A DNA stretch of 64,000 nt from CAVZYN01 sp963779515 (lineage in GTDB: Bacteria > Pseudomonadota > Alphaproteobacteria > Rhizobiales > Hyphomicrobiaceae), in NCBI GenBank assembly GCA_963779515.1, contig CAVZYN010000018.1:496001-560000 (forward strand), written 5' to 3'. A program made the translations under genes and the position numbers. The notes beneath the pieces are model-generated. The model worked only from the letters and a program-made list of their open reading frames with translations. It did not search any database and had not been told where the DNA came from. The stretch's first letter is position 1, and every line of letters begins with the position of its first letter. Of the stretch, positions 20,813 through 29,736 are shown piece by piece.

Positions 20813-22291
20813 ATGGCAATCCGGCAGAGAAAAGCAACGCTCGTGACCCTCGCGGTGCCTATGGCGCCGGCGATGGCACCTGCATTCGCACCCGCGCCGG
20901 CGCAGCACGGCCACCCTTACGAACGCACGGCCGGTCAATCGAGTTTCTTGAGCAATCTGCCGCTGCTCGGCCGCATCGGCGAGGCCCGCCTCGACGCTTT
21001 GACGGCGTTCTTGATCCGCATCGTCAGCGCGGCCATCCTCTACTTGTCACAGATCGTGCTCGCGCGCTGGATGGGCGCATTCGAGTACGGAATTTTCGTG
21101 TTCGTGTGGACCTGGATCTTGGTGCTGGGCGGCCTCTCGCACCTCGGACTCTCGACAGCGATGATGCGCCTGTTGCCCGAACACCTCGCGCGCGGCGAAC
21201 ATGATCTTATGCGCGGCTTGTTGCGCGGCGGCAGGTTGGTCGCCCTGGGCGGTGGCATGCTCGTCGCAGCACTCGGCGCGTTTGCGCTCTGGCAGTTCGA
21301 AAGCAAGCTTGCGACCTACTATGTATGGCCGCTGATGCTGGCGCTGATCTGCGTGCCGATCTTCGCGCTCTCGGAGCTGCAGGACGGCATCGGTCGCGGC
21401 CGCGGCTGGATTGGCGCGGCGCTGGTGCCACCCTACATCCTGCGGCCGTTGATGATCTTGGCGGGCATGGCCCTTGTCGTGCAGATGGAATGGCCGCTCC
21501 TGGCGGAAACCGCCGCCGCAGTTGCGCTCGGCGCGGCTTTGATCGCAGTTCTCATTCAAGCGGCAGTGCTGGCGGCATCGCTGAAGGCCGAAGTCGCGCC
21601 AGGTCTGCGCGCGTACGATTGGCGCCGGTGGTTTGCAACAGCCTTGCCGTTGCTGGTTTTCGCGGCCTCGGAGCTGGTGTTCCAGAATACCGACGTGCTG
21701 GCGGTCTCATTCTATCTGACGCCCGCCGATGTCGGCATGTACTTCGCGGCCGCCAAGACAATGAGCCTCGTGATGTTCGTCCACTTCGCAGTCGGTAGCG
21801 CCATGGCGAGCCGGTTTTCGACCATGGACGCGACGGGCGATAAGGCGGGCCTCAAATCGTTGATCCGCGAGGCCGTCAACTTGACGTTCTGGCCGTCGCT
21901 GGCCATGGCGGTCGTCATCATCGCATTTGGTAAGCAGTTGCTCGGATTGTTTGCGCCGGAGTTTACGGCAGGTCATCCGATTATGATGATCGTCGCGATC
22001 GGGTTCCTGGCACGCGCAGCCATGGGCCCCTCGGAGTTCATTTTGAACACGCTCGGTCAACAGCGGATGTGTGCCATGGTGCTGGCGAGTGCGGCTGCGC
22101 TGAATATCGTGCTCAATCTGGTGCTGACACCGCGCTTCGGCGCCATCGGCGCGGCGACAGCGACGGCGACCTCAATGACGATCGCGGCAGTCTGCAACGC
22201 CATCGTCGCCCGCCGCAAACTCGGACTGTCATTGCCAATCTGGTCCAATCTCTCGTCGACCAGCGGCGCCAGTGCGGCCGCTCGCCCTTAA
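20813..22291 (+). CDS. Wzx/RfbX-like polysaccharide flippase
   Basis: Integral membrane protein of the MOP superfamily, 492 residues, with about 12-14 hydrophobic spans starting near residue 63 (AFLIRIVSAAILYLSQIVLARWMG). Such proteins flip lipid-linked sugar repeats across the inner membrane. The first ~60 residues are a cytoplasmic extension with a low-complexity MAP/FAPAPAQ stretch. The conserved pattern LARWMGAFEYGIFVFVW matches Wzx families. No glycosyltransferases or polymerase lie nearby, so the glycan is unknown. The 3' end overlaps the convergent CAP gene by 4 bp. Confidence 0.87.
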   Translation: MAIRQRKATLVTLAVPMAPAMAPAFAPAPAQHGHPYERTAGQSSFLSNLPLLGRIGEARLDALTAFLIRIVSAAILYLSQIVLARWMGAFEYGIFVFVWTWILVLGGLSHLGLSTAMMRLLPEHLARGEHDLMRGLLRGGRLVALGGGMLVAALGAFALWQFESKLATYYVWPLMLALICVPIFALSELQDGIGRGRGWIGAALVPPYILRPLMILAGMALVVQMEWPLLAETAAAVALGAALIAVLIQAAVLAASLKAEVAPGLRAYDWRRWFATALPLLVFAASELVFQNTDVLAVSFYLTPADVGMYFAAAKTMSLVMFVHFAVGSAMASRFSTMDATGDKAGLKSLIREAVNLTFWPSLAMAVVIIAFGKQLLGLFAPEFTAGHPIMMIVAIGFLARAAMGPSEFILNTLGQQRMCAMVLASAAALNIVLNLVLTPRFGAIGAATATATSMTIAAVCNAIVARRKLGLSLPIWSNLSSTSGASAAARP

Positions 22292-22968
22292 AGCGACGAG
22301 CCGAGCACCAGCGTCCAGAATGTCTTGAACTCGGTCTTGTTGTCTTGCACCAGCGCGATACCCATGTGCTCGGCATCGGCGAGCAGCAGGTTCTTGTTGT
22401 GGCCGGGGCTGTCTTTCCACCCCTTGAAGACTTCCGCGATCGTGACCTGTCCGGTGCCGACGTTTTCAGCGGCGAGCTTGGCGTTGTAGCCGGTGCGCTT
22501 CACACGGTCCCAAGGATTGGAGCCATCCGACCCGTAGTGCGAGATGCGGTCCCATTTGGAGAGATCGCGTGAGTGCGCCTTGGCGGCGTCGGTCAGCGCC
22601 GTGTTGAGCTTCAAGGGCTTCAAACCCTTGTCCCGGCGATAGGCGTTGATCAGATCCCGCGCTTCTTCGGCGTTGAGAGCAGTCAGGCTGAAATCACGAT
22701 CGGCGAGCGCGCCAGCCGGTGCTTTCTCGTAGGTGCCTTTCGGGATCTTGTCGTCCGGCTTGACGCCGCTCTTCGGATCGAGCGAGGCGACGCGTGCGGC
22801 GGGTTCTCCACCGAGGCCGCCACGTGCGGCCTTGCGTTCGGACGAATCGAAAGCGGTTTTTGAGTCGGGGGCGAGAGCCGGCGTACCCGACGAAAGCGAT
22901 CCGGGCGACAAGGAGCAGCCGGAAACGGTGATCAAAAGCAATGTAGCAGCAAGCGCGACGCGAAACAT
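22288..22968 (-). CDS. CAP/SCP-domain lipoprotein
   Basis: A 226-residue predicted outer-surface or periplasmic lipoprotein. The signal peptide ends in the lipobox VSGC (Cys18), then a ~75-residue Ser/Lys-rich linker, then a CAP domain (about 95-226). This has ARDLINAYRRDKGLKPLKLNTALTDAAKAHSRDL, HYGSDGSNPWDRV, AAENVG and GWKDSPGHNKNLL, the conserved His/Glu cavity elements. Bacterial CAP proteins are little understood; cell-envelope roles are suspected. A CtrA-type box lies 59 bp upstream, suggesting cell-cycle timing. Confidence 0.9.
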   Translation of the reverse strand: MFRVALAATLLLITVSGCSLSPGSLSSGTPALAPDSKTAFDSSERKAARGGLGGEPAARVASLDPKSGVKPDDKIPKGTYEKAPAGALADRDFSLTALNAEEARDLINAYRRDKGLKPLKLNTALTDAAKAHSRDLSKWDRISHYGSDGSNPWDRVKRTGYNAKLAAENVGTGQVTIAEVFKGWKDSPGHNKNLLLADAEHMGIALVQDNKTEFKTFWTLVLGSSL

Positions 22969-23444
22969 TTACAACTCCCGCAGGTTTACGCGCGGTTTAG
23001 GGACGCTTCACCATGCCGTGAACGTCTTAACCGTCCGTTAAAGCTACCGAATCGTTACGATCGGTGGCGGACGGTCGCAGAACGCGAATCGCAGCCCGGT
23101 GTTTCAGTCAGTGTATCGTGTAAGCGGAACCCCGTCGGTGACCCGTCTTGATCGTCAGCCCCATCTTTAGCCTCTGAAACCCAACAGAAAATCTTGTCCT
23201 GATTGGGGCTCCCGCGTGAAGCTTCAGGGGCAGAGCGCTGTACGGCGCGGAACGCCGCCGCGGCCCCCGGGCCACGCATATGCAAGTTGCGGCTGCGACC
23301 TGCTGCGGGACCATTGAACTTGAAGGGCGACTCTGTCGAACTGCATCCGAACCAGCGGCGTGTCGGGCGTGCCGTCTGGCCCGTGATCTTTGTGGCGTTC
23401 GGCAGTGTCCAAGACGCCAAAAATCACTTGGAGATCAGAGTTTT
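22969..23444. other. 476-bp intergenic region between divergent CAP and wHTH genes
   Basis: I see no convincing gene. The CAP-proximal part holds the CtrA-type box (23027-23041) and is locally richer in A+T. The remainder should contain the promoter of the winged-helix/AAA-HerA pair. GANTC sites for CcrM-type methylation occur near 23049 and 23086, which could be chance. Confidence 0.5.
23027..23041 (-). promoter_or_regulatory. CtrA-type box upstream of the CAP lipoprotein
   Basis: TTAA-CCGTCCG-TTAA fits the full CtrA consensus TTAA-N7-TTAA, read as TTAACGGACGGTTAA on the gene strand. It is 59-73 bp upstream of the CAP start, where it could activate or block transcription. gcrA, another member of the same cell-cycle circuit, is present in this window. 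Confidence 0.6.
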
Positions 23445-24627
23445 ATGGAATTGGCGACCCTGGATCGGTCCGCTTCCGGAGCGGCAAGCAGTGCGAGCGT
23501 GCTGGACGATATCGTCCTGGCGCGGATCGCGGCTGCGCCAGGCCTCGGCGCAAAAAGTGATGTCGCACGCGACCTCGCACCCCTGGCCGGCCATGGGCTG
23601 ACACCGCTGGAGTGGCGCGCCATCCTCGAGCGCGCGATCGACGGCTTGGCGGCGGCGGGCCTCGTCGAAGCCTCCGGCGCGCAGATCGCCGCCACCGCGA
23701 CGGGGCTGAAACGGGCAAGTCAGTTCTGCGGCCTTCCTGCTGGCGCGCTGCCGGCATGGTCCGTTGTCAAGTCTCGACACTTGGTGGCCAAAGCGCTGGG
23801 TATCGAGCGGCCGAGCGGCGCGCAGTTGAAGGCGCTGGAAAAGATCGACGGACTAGCGAGCGCTATCGTCGTCCGCACGTTCGCATTGACGGTCAAAGGC
23901 GCCGCGAGCCCGCCGAAACTGCGCGCGGCACTCGCCGTAGTGGCCCTCGAGCGCGCCTTCGGCAATCAGATCAAAACCGGGCTCAGCACCAAATCCGGCA
24001 TGTCGTCGAAGGCGAGCCGATTGCTTGCCGCACAACTGACCCGGCGTCAGAAGGACCCGGGGACTGACGGCCGCCTGATCGCCGTGCTCGCGGCAGAAGC
24101 GGCCGGCTTGAAGACCGCCGAAATCAAGGCGCTGCAGTTGGCGGTGCTTCGCCCGTGGATCTGCGGCACGCCACCGAACGCGCAGAAGCCCAAAGCTCAG
24201 GAAGGCGGCCCCGAGGGCCGCAACGCAGCGCGCCGAAGCGCCTGTCGCCAGCGGACCAGCGCCGCCGCCCGTCGCCGAGGCTGCCGCGCCTGCATTGCGC
24301 GAAATTGAGACGCCGGTCGAAGACCTGCGGCCGACGTTCGAAGGGTTCGTCACGGGCGTGCATGCAGCGACCGCGGCGCGCGCGACCGGCTGGGCCGGCA
24401 ATCGCAAGGCCTACATTTCGCATGTGTGGCGCGAGTTCGCGGCGCGCCACCCGGCGTGGGGTCTTTCCGTAATCGAGTTCCGCGCGATGTTGACGGAAGC
24501 GCATCGTACGGGCCGCGTCGTGCTCGCCAACGCCGACTTGAAAGATCCGAACGCGATGAAAGACGTCCAAGAGTCGGCGCTGACCTTCAAGAACGCCGTG
24601 TTCCACTTTATCCGCGTCGACGAGTAG
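23445..24627 (+). pseudogene. Winged-helix-like partner of the AAA-HerA protein, with apparent frameshift
   Basis: From ATG 23445 (GGAG upstream) the first frame runs about 255 sensible residues, then turns Arg/Cys-rich and stops at 24308. The next frame picks up at about 24213 and runs to 24627. Removing one C from the CCCC at 24209-24212 gives one continuous protein of about 393 residues. The first ~95 residues look like a winged helix (DVARDLAPL, DGLAAAGLVEASGAQIAATATGLK). The last ~105 form a compact domain with GWAGNRKAYISHVWREFAAR and VFHFIRVDE. I recognise no family. It lies 61 bp upstream of the ATPase gene on the same strand, presumably in one operon. The frameshift may be a sequencing error, a true mutation or programmed. 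Confidence 0.65.
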
Positions 24628-24688
24628 ACCTGCACGAGAAGCAGTTGAGTCCGATTGAGATTTTGTCCCCGTCCAAGGATCACGTTCG

Positions 24689-27600
24689 ATGCCCGATTTG
24701 TCGCCCACCGTGCCGCTCGACCGCCTCGCCGCGGTCTTTGAGCATTCGATCACCTGGGAAGACGACATTTGGCGTGCGGACCCGGTCGACGTCGAGGTCG
24801 TGCACGCCAAGGCGCGGCGCAAGTTCGCGGATTTGCTGGATCAGGTGACGGCGGACAAAGGCGCGGTCCAGGCCCGGATTCTGCTGTTTCACGGCCAATC
24901 TGGCGCCGGCAAAACGCATCTCATTCGCGCGCTCCGCACGTCCGCGCATCGCGCCGGCAAAGCCTATTTCGGCTATGCCCAGATGACGCCCGACGTCGCC
25001 AACTACGCGGACTACTTTCTGCGCCGCATCGTCGCCTCGCTCGAAAAACCCTACGATCCCGATGGCGACGGCGAAACGGGATTGAGCCGTCTGACCAATG
25101 GCCTGGTCGGCGACACGGGCGTTATTTCGGCCAAGGCCTTGACCGAGTTGCGCGAAGCCAATTTCGACGATCCGGCGCTGGCAAAACTGGTGCTGAAGCT
25201 CGCCGACGAAATCGTGGCGAGCCCCAAGTTCGCGGACCAGGAACTCGATATCAACATCGTGCGCGCCTTGCTCTATCTGCAGCGCACGGACCCGCGCATC
25301 GACCAGCGCGTGCGCCAGTATCTGTATGGCCGGCAGCTGACCGAACTCTCGCATTCGGCGGTCGCAGCTCTTGATCCGAACGTCGGCGAAGGCCGCGCCT
25401 TCGAGATCATCGAGAATCTCGGCAAGCTGATCTGGACCGTGGACCGCGCCGCCCTCGTCGTCACCATCGACCAAGTCGAGGACCTGCGGTTTTTCGACGA
25501 CTACCAGGAACGCTTCCAGAAAGCGATCCGCGATCTGATCCAGATCGCCAACCGCGTACCCTCGGCGATCGTGCTGATCTCCTGCCTGGGCGATTTCTAC
25601 GAGCGGGTCCGCGAAGTGCTGGCGCAATCGTATATCGATCGGATCGAAAAATCGGGGCCAGTGCCGCTAAATGAGACGCGCTCGGCGGAAGAGGCGCGCT
25701 TGATCATCGCCAAGCGCTTGCAGCAAGACGGCGACGGCCAGACCGGAGGCGTCAGCGATCCGGTGCAGTTCTTCGGTCCGGCTTTTTATGAAGAGTTCAG
25801 CGGGCTCTCGACGCGACGCTTGCTCGAGCATGCGCAGACGAAATGCAAGCAGCAGAACCAACCGAACGGATCGGGTGCCAGCAACGGCGCCAAAGCTGCA
25901 ACGGCCGATTCCGCGAGCAGCCCGGGCTTCGTCTCGGCATTGGCGGCGGCCCTTGGATTTGACGCCTTCTTCGGCGGCGATGCACCTCCCGCCGCCGACG
26001 CGCCGCCGGGCGCGGATTTCCGTGAGCGCTGGGACCGCTTCGCGGCACAGTCCGAAGCCGAGGTGCCGGAAGACGAACAAGGGCAGATGGACGTCGTCGC
26101 CGGTTCCCTTGCGCTCGCGCGCGACGAATGGGGCGGCGCAATCGACGTCAGCGTGACGCGGCTCGAGCTCAGCGATGATCTTGCTGCCGTCGATCTCGTC
26201 CTGAAGCACAAAGCCGGCTACCAATCGGAAGGCCGTATTTTCCTCAGCAACAGGCGCATTCAGGGCGGCAGCTTCAATCGCCAGCTCGAGAGCATTCTCG
26301 GCGCCGCGCGCGGCAAGAGCGCGTTCCTGCTCCGCGTCGGCGAACTGCCGACCAAGGCGAAGAGCCAGGCGGCGCAGGCGACGCGCAAATTCCGCGAAAG
26401 CGGCGGACGCATCGTGCCGGTGCCGATCCCCGAGATCGAGCGCATGATGACGGTACGCGAATTCCATGCCCATCATCGCAACGATCCAGGCTTCGGCAAG
26501 TGGTTCGAACAGGCAAAGCTCGTGTCGGGCTTGATGTCGATCGTGCAGCTGCTGCGGCTCGATCTCTTGACCCGTCCGATCCCGAACGGACAGGCAGCGC
26601 CCGTCGCGGTGCCTGCCTACGCCAATGGCATGAACGGCGACGGCCACGCGACTTACAGCAACGGTCACGCCAATAGCGCGGCCCATGCTGAAGCCGAAAC
26701 GGCCGCCACCTATTCAGATGCGCAAGACTGGTCCGATCCAACGGCCGCGCAGACCCCGGCCGTCGCGGCGGCTCCGGATGCCGACGAACATCTTCCAAGG
26801 GAAGAATTGCTGGACGAGAACGGCGAAGGGCGCGGTAGTATTCTGGCCGGCCGCGAAATCAACAAGTCGCAGAGGGCGATCACGCTCAACAAAAACGTGT
26901 TGAAGCGGCACGCGGCCGTGCTCGGCGGCTCAGGCTCCGGTAAAACGACGCTCGCCCTGTGCGTGATCGAGCAGCTGTTGCTGCGTGGCACGCCCGCGAT
27001 CCTGATCGACCGCAAGGGCGATCTGTGCAGCTACGCCAACCCGGAAGTGTGGCGCGCGATCGACAATGACTATGCGGAACGGCGCGGGGAACGTGAGAAG
27101 CTCGCGGACTCGATCGATGTCGCGATCTACACGCCTGGCCGTTCGTCCGGCCGGCCGATCTCCATCACGCTGCTGCCGAATGGCATCAACGAGCTGCCCG
27201 AGCACGAGCAGCAGTTGCTCGCCAATCTTTCGGCGGCGGCGATAGGCGAAATGCTGCACCTCAAGAACTCGGCGACGCATCAGAAGCAGTCGGGCACGTT
27301 GTCCGTGGCGCTGCGTCTCCTCGGCCAGCGCTTCAGCCAGGAAGTGACACTCGCCGATCTCATCAATCTCCTGGAAGACGAAGATCCCGAATTGACTGAA
27401 TCGACCCAGCGGATGGATCCATCCGGCAAGATCCGGCGCGATCTGGTGGCCCAGCTCGACAGCCTTCGTCATCGCAACGCATCGCTGTTCGAAGGGGGCG
27501 GTGAGTCCCTCAGCATGGAGTCGCTGCTCGGCATCGGCCCCTATGCGCGCGCCGACGGCCGCACCCGGCTCTCGATCGTCTACACCGGCTTCCTCGGCGA

Positions 27601-28120
27601 CAACGAAAACATCCTGTTCTGGGTTGCCCAGTTCCTGTCGGAAGCACTGCGCTTCTGCCAGCGCAATCCCAACGACGAACTCCAGGCCGTCGTCATGTTC
27701 GATGAAGCCGACCTCTACATCCCGGCGAATGCGAAGCCGGCGACAGCGGAACCGTTGCAGAGTTTGTTGAAGCGCGCCCGTTCGGCCGGATTGGGGATTA
27801 TGCTGGCGACCCAGTCGCCGGGCGACCTCGATTATAAATCGCGCGACCAGATCACCTCGTGGTTTATCGGCCGCGTTCGAGAAGATACCGCACTACGAAA
27901 ACTCAAAGCCGCCTTCCAAAGTGAGAGCGGACTGGACCCGGCGGCTGTCCTGCCGCAGCAGACCGTGGGTGAATTCCACCTTGTGCAAGAAGGGTTTGTG
28001 CGCCCCATGAAGGCGCAGCGGTCGCTCATCAGCGCAGAGCAGGTCCCATTTGATCGAATTGAGCAATTGGCGCGTGAGAACCGTGGCAAAGATGAGAAGC
28101 AGCTGCGTTTATTCGGCTAA
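24689..28120 (+). CDS. AAA ATPase fused to HerA-type ATPase (1143 aa)
   Basis: Two P-loop ATPases in one chain. The N-terminal AAA domain has Walker A GQSGAGKT (69-76), Walker B VVTIDQVED (257-265) and a sensor-like IVLISC (294-299). After a linker (about 388-460), a middle domain (about 465-625) has GYQSEGRIFLSNRR and KSAFLLRVGELP; I do not recognise it. A low-complexity linker (about 632-700) precedes the C-terminal HerA/FtsK-like domain, with Walker A GGSGSGKT (746-753), DRKGDLC, Walker B VVMFDEADLY (1001-1010) and IMLATQSPGDLD. HerA domains pump DNA or drive nucleases, and such large paired-ATPase proteins are common in phage-defence loci. No signal peptide. An AAGGA site lies upstream of the ATG. 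A function in defence or DNA processing is inference. Confidence 0.85.
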   Translation: MPDLSPTVPLDRLAAVFEHSITWEDDIWRADPVDVEVVHAKARRKFADLLDQVTADKGAVQARILLFHGQSGAGKTHLIRALRTSAHRAGKAYFGYAQMTPDVANYADYFLRRIVASLEKPYDPDGDGETGLSRLTNGLVGDTGVISAKALTELREANFDDPALAKLVLKLADEIVASPKFADQELDINIVRALLYLQRTDPRIDQRVRQYLYGRQLTELSHSAVAALDPNVGEGRAFEIIENLGKLIWTVDRAALVVTIDQVEDLRFFDDYQERFQKAIRDLIQIANRVPSAIVLISCLGDFYERVREVLAQSYIDRIEKSGPVPLNETRSAEEARLIIAKRLQQDGDGQTGGVSDPVQFFGPAFYEEFSGLSTRRLLEHAQTKCKQQNQPNGSGASNGAKAATADSASSPGFVSALAAALGFDAFFGGDAPPAADAPPGADFRERWDRFAAQSEAEVPEDEQGQMDVVAGSLALARDEWGGAIDVSVTRLELSDDLAAVDLVLKHKAGYQSEGRIFLSNRRIQGGSFNRQLESILGAARGKSAFLLRVGELPTKAKSQAAQATRKFRESGGRIVPVPIPEIERMMTVREFHAHHRNDPGFGKWFEQAKLVSGLMSIVQLLRLDLLTRPIPNGQAAPVAVPAYANGMNGDGHATYSNGHANSAAHAEAETAATYSDAQDWSDPTAAQTPAVAAAPDADEHLPREELLDENGEGRGSILAGREINKSQRAITLNKNVLKRHAAVLGGSGSGKTTLALCVIEQLLLRGTPAILIDRKGDLCSYANPEVWRAIDNDYAERRGEREKLADSIDVAIYTPGRSSGRPISITLLPNGINELPEHEQQLLANLSAAAIGEMLHLKNSATHQKQSGTLSVALRLLGQRFSQEVTLADLINLLEDEDPELTESTQRMDPSGKIRRDLVAQLDSLRHRNASLFEGGGESLSMESLLGIGPYARADGRTRLSIVYTGFLGDNENILFWVAQFLSEALRFCQRNPNDELQAVVMFDEADLYIPANAKPATAEPLQSLLKRARSAGLGIMLATQSPGDLDYKSRDQITSWFIGRVREDTALRKLKAAFQSESGLDPAAVLPQQTVGEFHLVQEGFVRPMKAQRSLISAEQVPFDRIEQLARENRGKDEKQLRLFG

Positions 28121-28425
28121 TTCGCCTACGGCCTACTTTACGCGCGTGTAAAAAATGTTATGAGCGCACTTTAGTTGTGGCGCAACTATTCAAAGCCAGT
28201 CCCGGGTTTTGCAGACGTCAAACAGCACACTGCGGCCACGTGAGCGAAGCTCTCATGTCCGCAGCGGCTGGGGGAATATTGCTGAGTATGCGACTGCAAA
28301 ATCTCTAGCAATGCGCGGAGTCGAGTACTTCTTCGCCGCGCAAGGGCTAATGATGTTTACATAACTCATTTTCTGCCTTGAGAGAAATTCATTGTTTTAA
28401 TTAAATTCAGAAGGAATCCTCATAG
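28121..28425. other. AT-richer spacer before the LysR gene
   Basis: No gene visible. It contains the palindrome at 28172-28188 and, from 28330 on, A+T-rich DNA (ATAACTCATTTTC, GTTTTAATTAAATTC) that probably holds the LysR promoter. Composition differs from neighbouring coding DNA. Confidence 0.5.
28172..28188. promoter_or_regulatory. Palindromic operator-like site, TAGTTG-N5-CAACTA
   Basis: A perfect 6+6 inverted repeat with a 5-bp centre (TGGCG), 52 bp after the AAA-HerA stop and about 240 bp before the LysR start. LysR-type regulators bind interrupted dyads of the T-N11-A kind, which this fits. The distance to the LysR start is rather long, so the bound protein is uncertain. Confidence 0.4.
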
Positions 28426-29325
28426 ATGGCGCGGATCAACATCGATCACCTGCGGACACTTGTCGAAGTTGCCAAGCATGGGAACTTCACACGTGCTGGC
28501 AATCATCTGCGGCTGACGCAATCGGCGATCAGCCTGCAAATTCGCGAACTGGAGAAGCGTTTCAATGTGCAACTCGTCGAGCGGCTCGGCCGCCGCGCGC
28601 ATCCGACCGAAGCGGGCCTGGCACTGATCGAGCATGCCAATCGCATCGGCCGCGAACTTGACGTCATGGACGCGACCATGGAGCGGTTCCAGCATGGTTC
28701 GACCGCGCGCGTTCGCCTTGGCACCAGTACGACGACGCTGACATACATGCTGGCGCCGATCCTGAAAGCGCTGCATGCAGGCGACAGCAATCTGAAGGTT
28801 CTGGTGTCGATCGGAACAACGCAGGAATTGCTCGAGCTGGTTCGCGACAACGATCTCGATCTTGGCATCGTGACGCTGCCCATCAATGAAAAGCAGTTCA
28901 CCGTCATCCAGATCCATCGTGAGGAGCTGAAAGCCATCCTGCCGGCGCATACGCCCAACATCCCGGCGGCGGTGACCCCGCAGTTCATGGCCGAACAGCC
29001 TCTGATCGTTGACCACCGGGCCGCGGTCTTGAAGGCGATGGTATCGGACTGGTTCAATGGCCAGAGCTGCACCATGCGCGCCCACATGGAACTTGAACAT
29101 TTGCAGGCGATCCGCAGCGCTGTCGTGGCCGGCCTCGGCGCCGCGATCGTGCCGGCCATGGTGGCGGCCGACATGCCGAGGACGATGGATTGCGAAGTGA
29201 GATCCCTGAAACCGAAGCTGCAGCGGACGATCGGTCTCGTCCATCGCAGTGACAAGGAAATCACACCCGCGATTTCCTCGGTAATTCAGGCGATTACCGC
29301 AGGTGTCAAGGCTCAGGCTCGTTGA
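28426..29325 (+). CDS. LysR-family transcriptional regulator
   Basis: A 299-residue regulator. The N-terminal winged helix (about 1-62) has the HTH NFTRAGNHLRLTQSAISLQIRELEK, and a periplasmic-binding-like effector domain covers about 92-290 (VRLGTSTTTLTYMLAPIL, DNDLDLGIVTLP, VVAGLGAAIVPAMVA). LysR proteins usually control a neighbouring operon in response to a small molecule. The downstream 30-codon gene and the fumarylacetoacetase-family gene run in the same direction and are possible targets. AGAAGGAATCC precedes the ATG as a good ribosome site. The upstream DNA is AT-rich. Confidence 0.92.
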   Translation: MARINIDHLRTLVEVAKHGNFTRAGNHLRLTQSAISLQIRELEKRFNVQLVERLGRRAHPTEAGLALIEHANRIGRELDVMDATMERFQHGSTARVRLGTSTTTLTYMLAPILKALHAGDSNLKVLVSIGTTQELLELVRDNDLDLGIVTLPINEKQFTVIQIHREELKAILPAHTPNIPAAVTPQFMAEQPLIVDHRAAVLKAMVSDWFNGQSCTMRAHMELEHLQAIRSAVVAGLGAAIVPAMVAADMPRTMDCEVRSLKPKLQRTIGLVHRSDKEITPAISSVIQAITAGVKAQAR

Positions 29326-29372
29326 GGCGGGATTGATCCGGACTGAATTTTTCTCAGATCGGAAATTGTGAA

Positions 29373-29400
29373 TTGACCAATTGCAGAAGACTGATAATTT
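29373..29400 (+). promoter_or_regulatory. Sigma-70-type promoter before the 30-codon microgene
   Basis: TTGACC, a 16-bp spacer and TAATTT match the -35 and -10 consensus well for alphaproteobacterial DNA. It lies 84 bp upstream of the microgene ATG and is the best promoter match I noticed in the window. Confidence 0.5.
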
Positions 29401-29483
29401 CCATGGGACGCATGCTGGCCACGCATGCGAATTCCAAATTGCACAGCATTGCGAGGGTTTAGGGCCTCGCTAGGGGTAGAGTT

Positions 29484-29576
29484 ATGTTGGACAAATCATT
29501 TTTCTTGATGATGTTGGCGTGCATTGCAGGACCGGCCTTGGGCATCGGCATGTTTATTCTGACAGCTGCCCAGTAA
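29484..29576 (+). CDS. 30-residue single-span membrane microprotein
   Basis: ATG to TAA encodes MLDKSFFLMMLACIAGP then ALGIGMFILTAAQ. Residues 6-27 form one hydrophobic span with small Gly/Ala faces, and the short N-terminus carries Asp-Lys. An AGGGG site lies about 7 bases upstream of the ATG and a good promoter match further up. Proteins of this kind often modulate a larger membrane complex, as CydX and KdpF do, but no target is apparent. The two terminal residues before the stop are polar, as expected for a real one-span protein. Confidence 0.55.
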   Translation: MLDKSFFLMMLACIAGPALGIGMFILTAAQ

Positions 29577-29736
29577 AATAGGTCTGACGCGAACTTCAAA
29601 GTTTCGGATGAACAGCGTGCGGGGCTGAAGCGGCTGCGTGCGCGCATATCGACATGTCAGTCTTGACGGTGGACAGCGCGCCACTGGCCACATAGGCATG
29701 GCAATTATTCGATCATTCGACCATGGAGTGGCCTCA

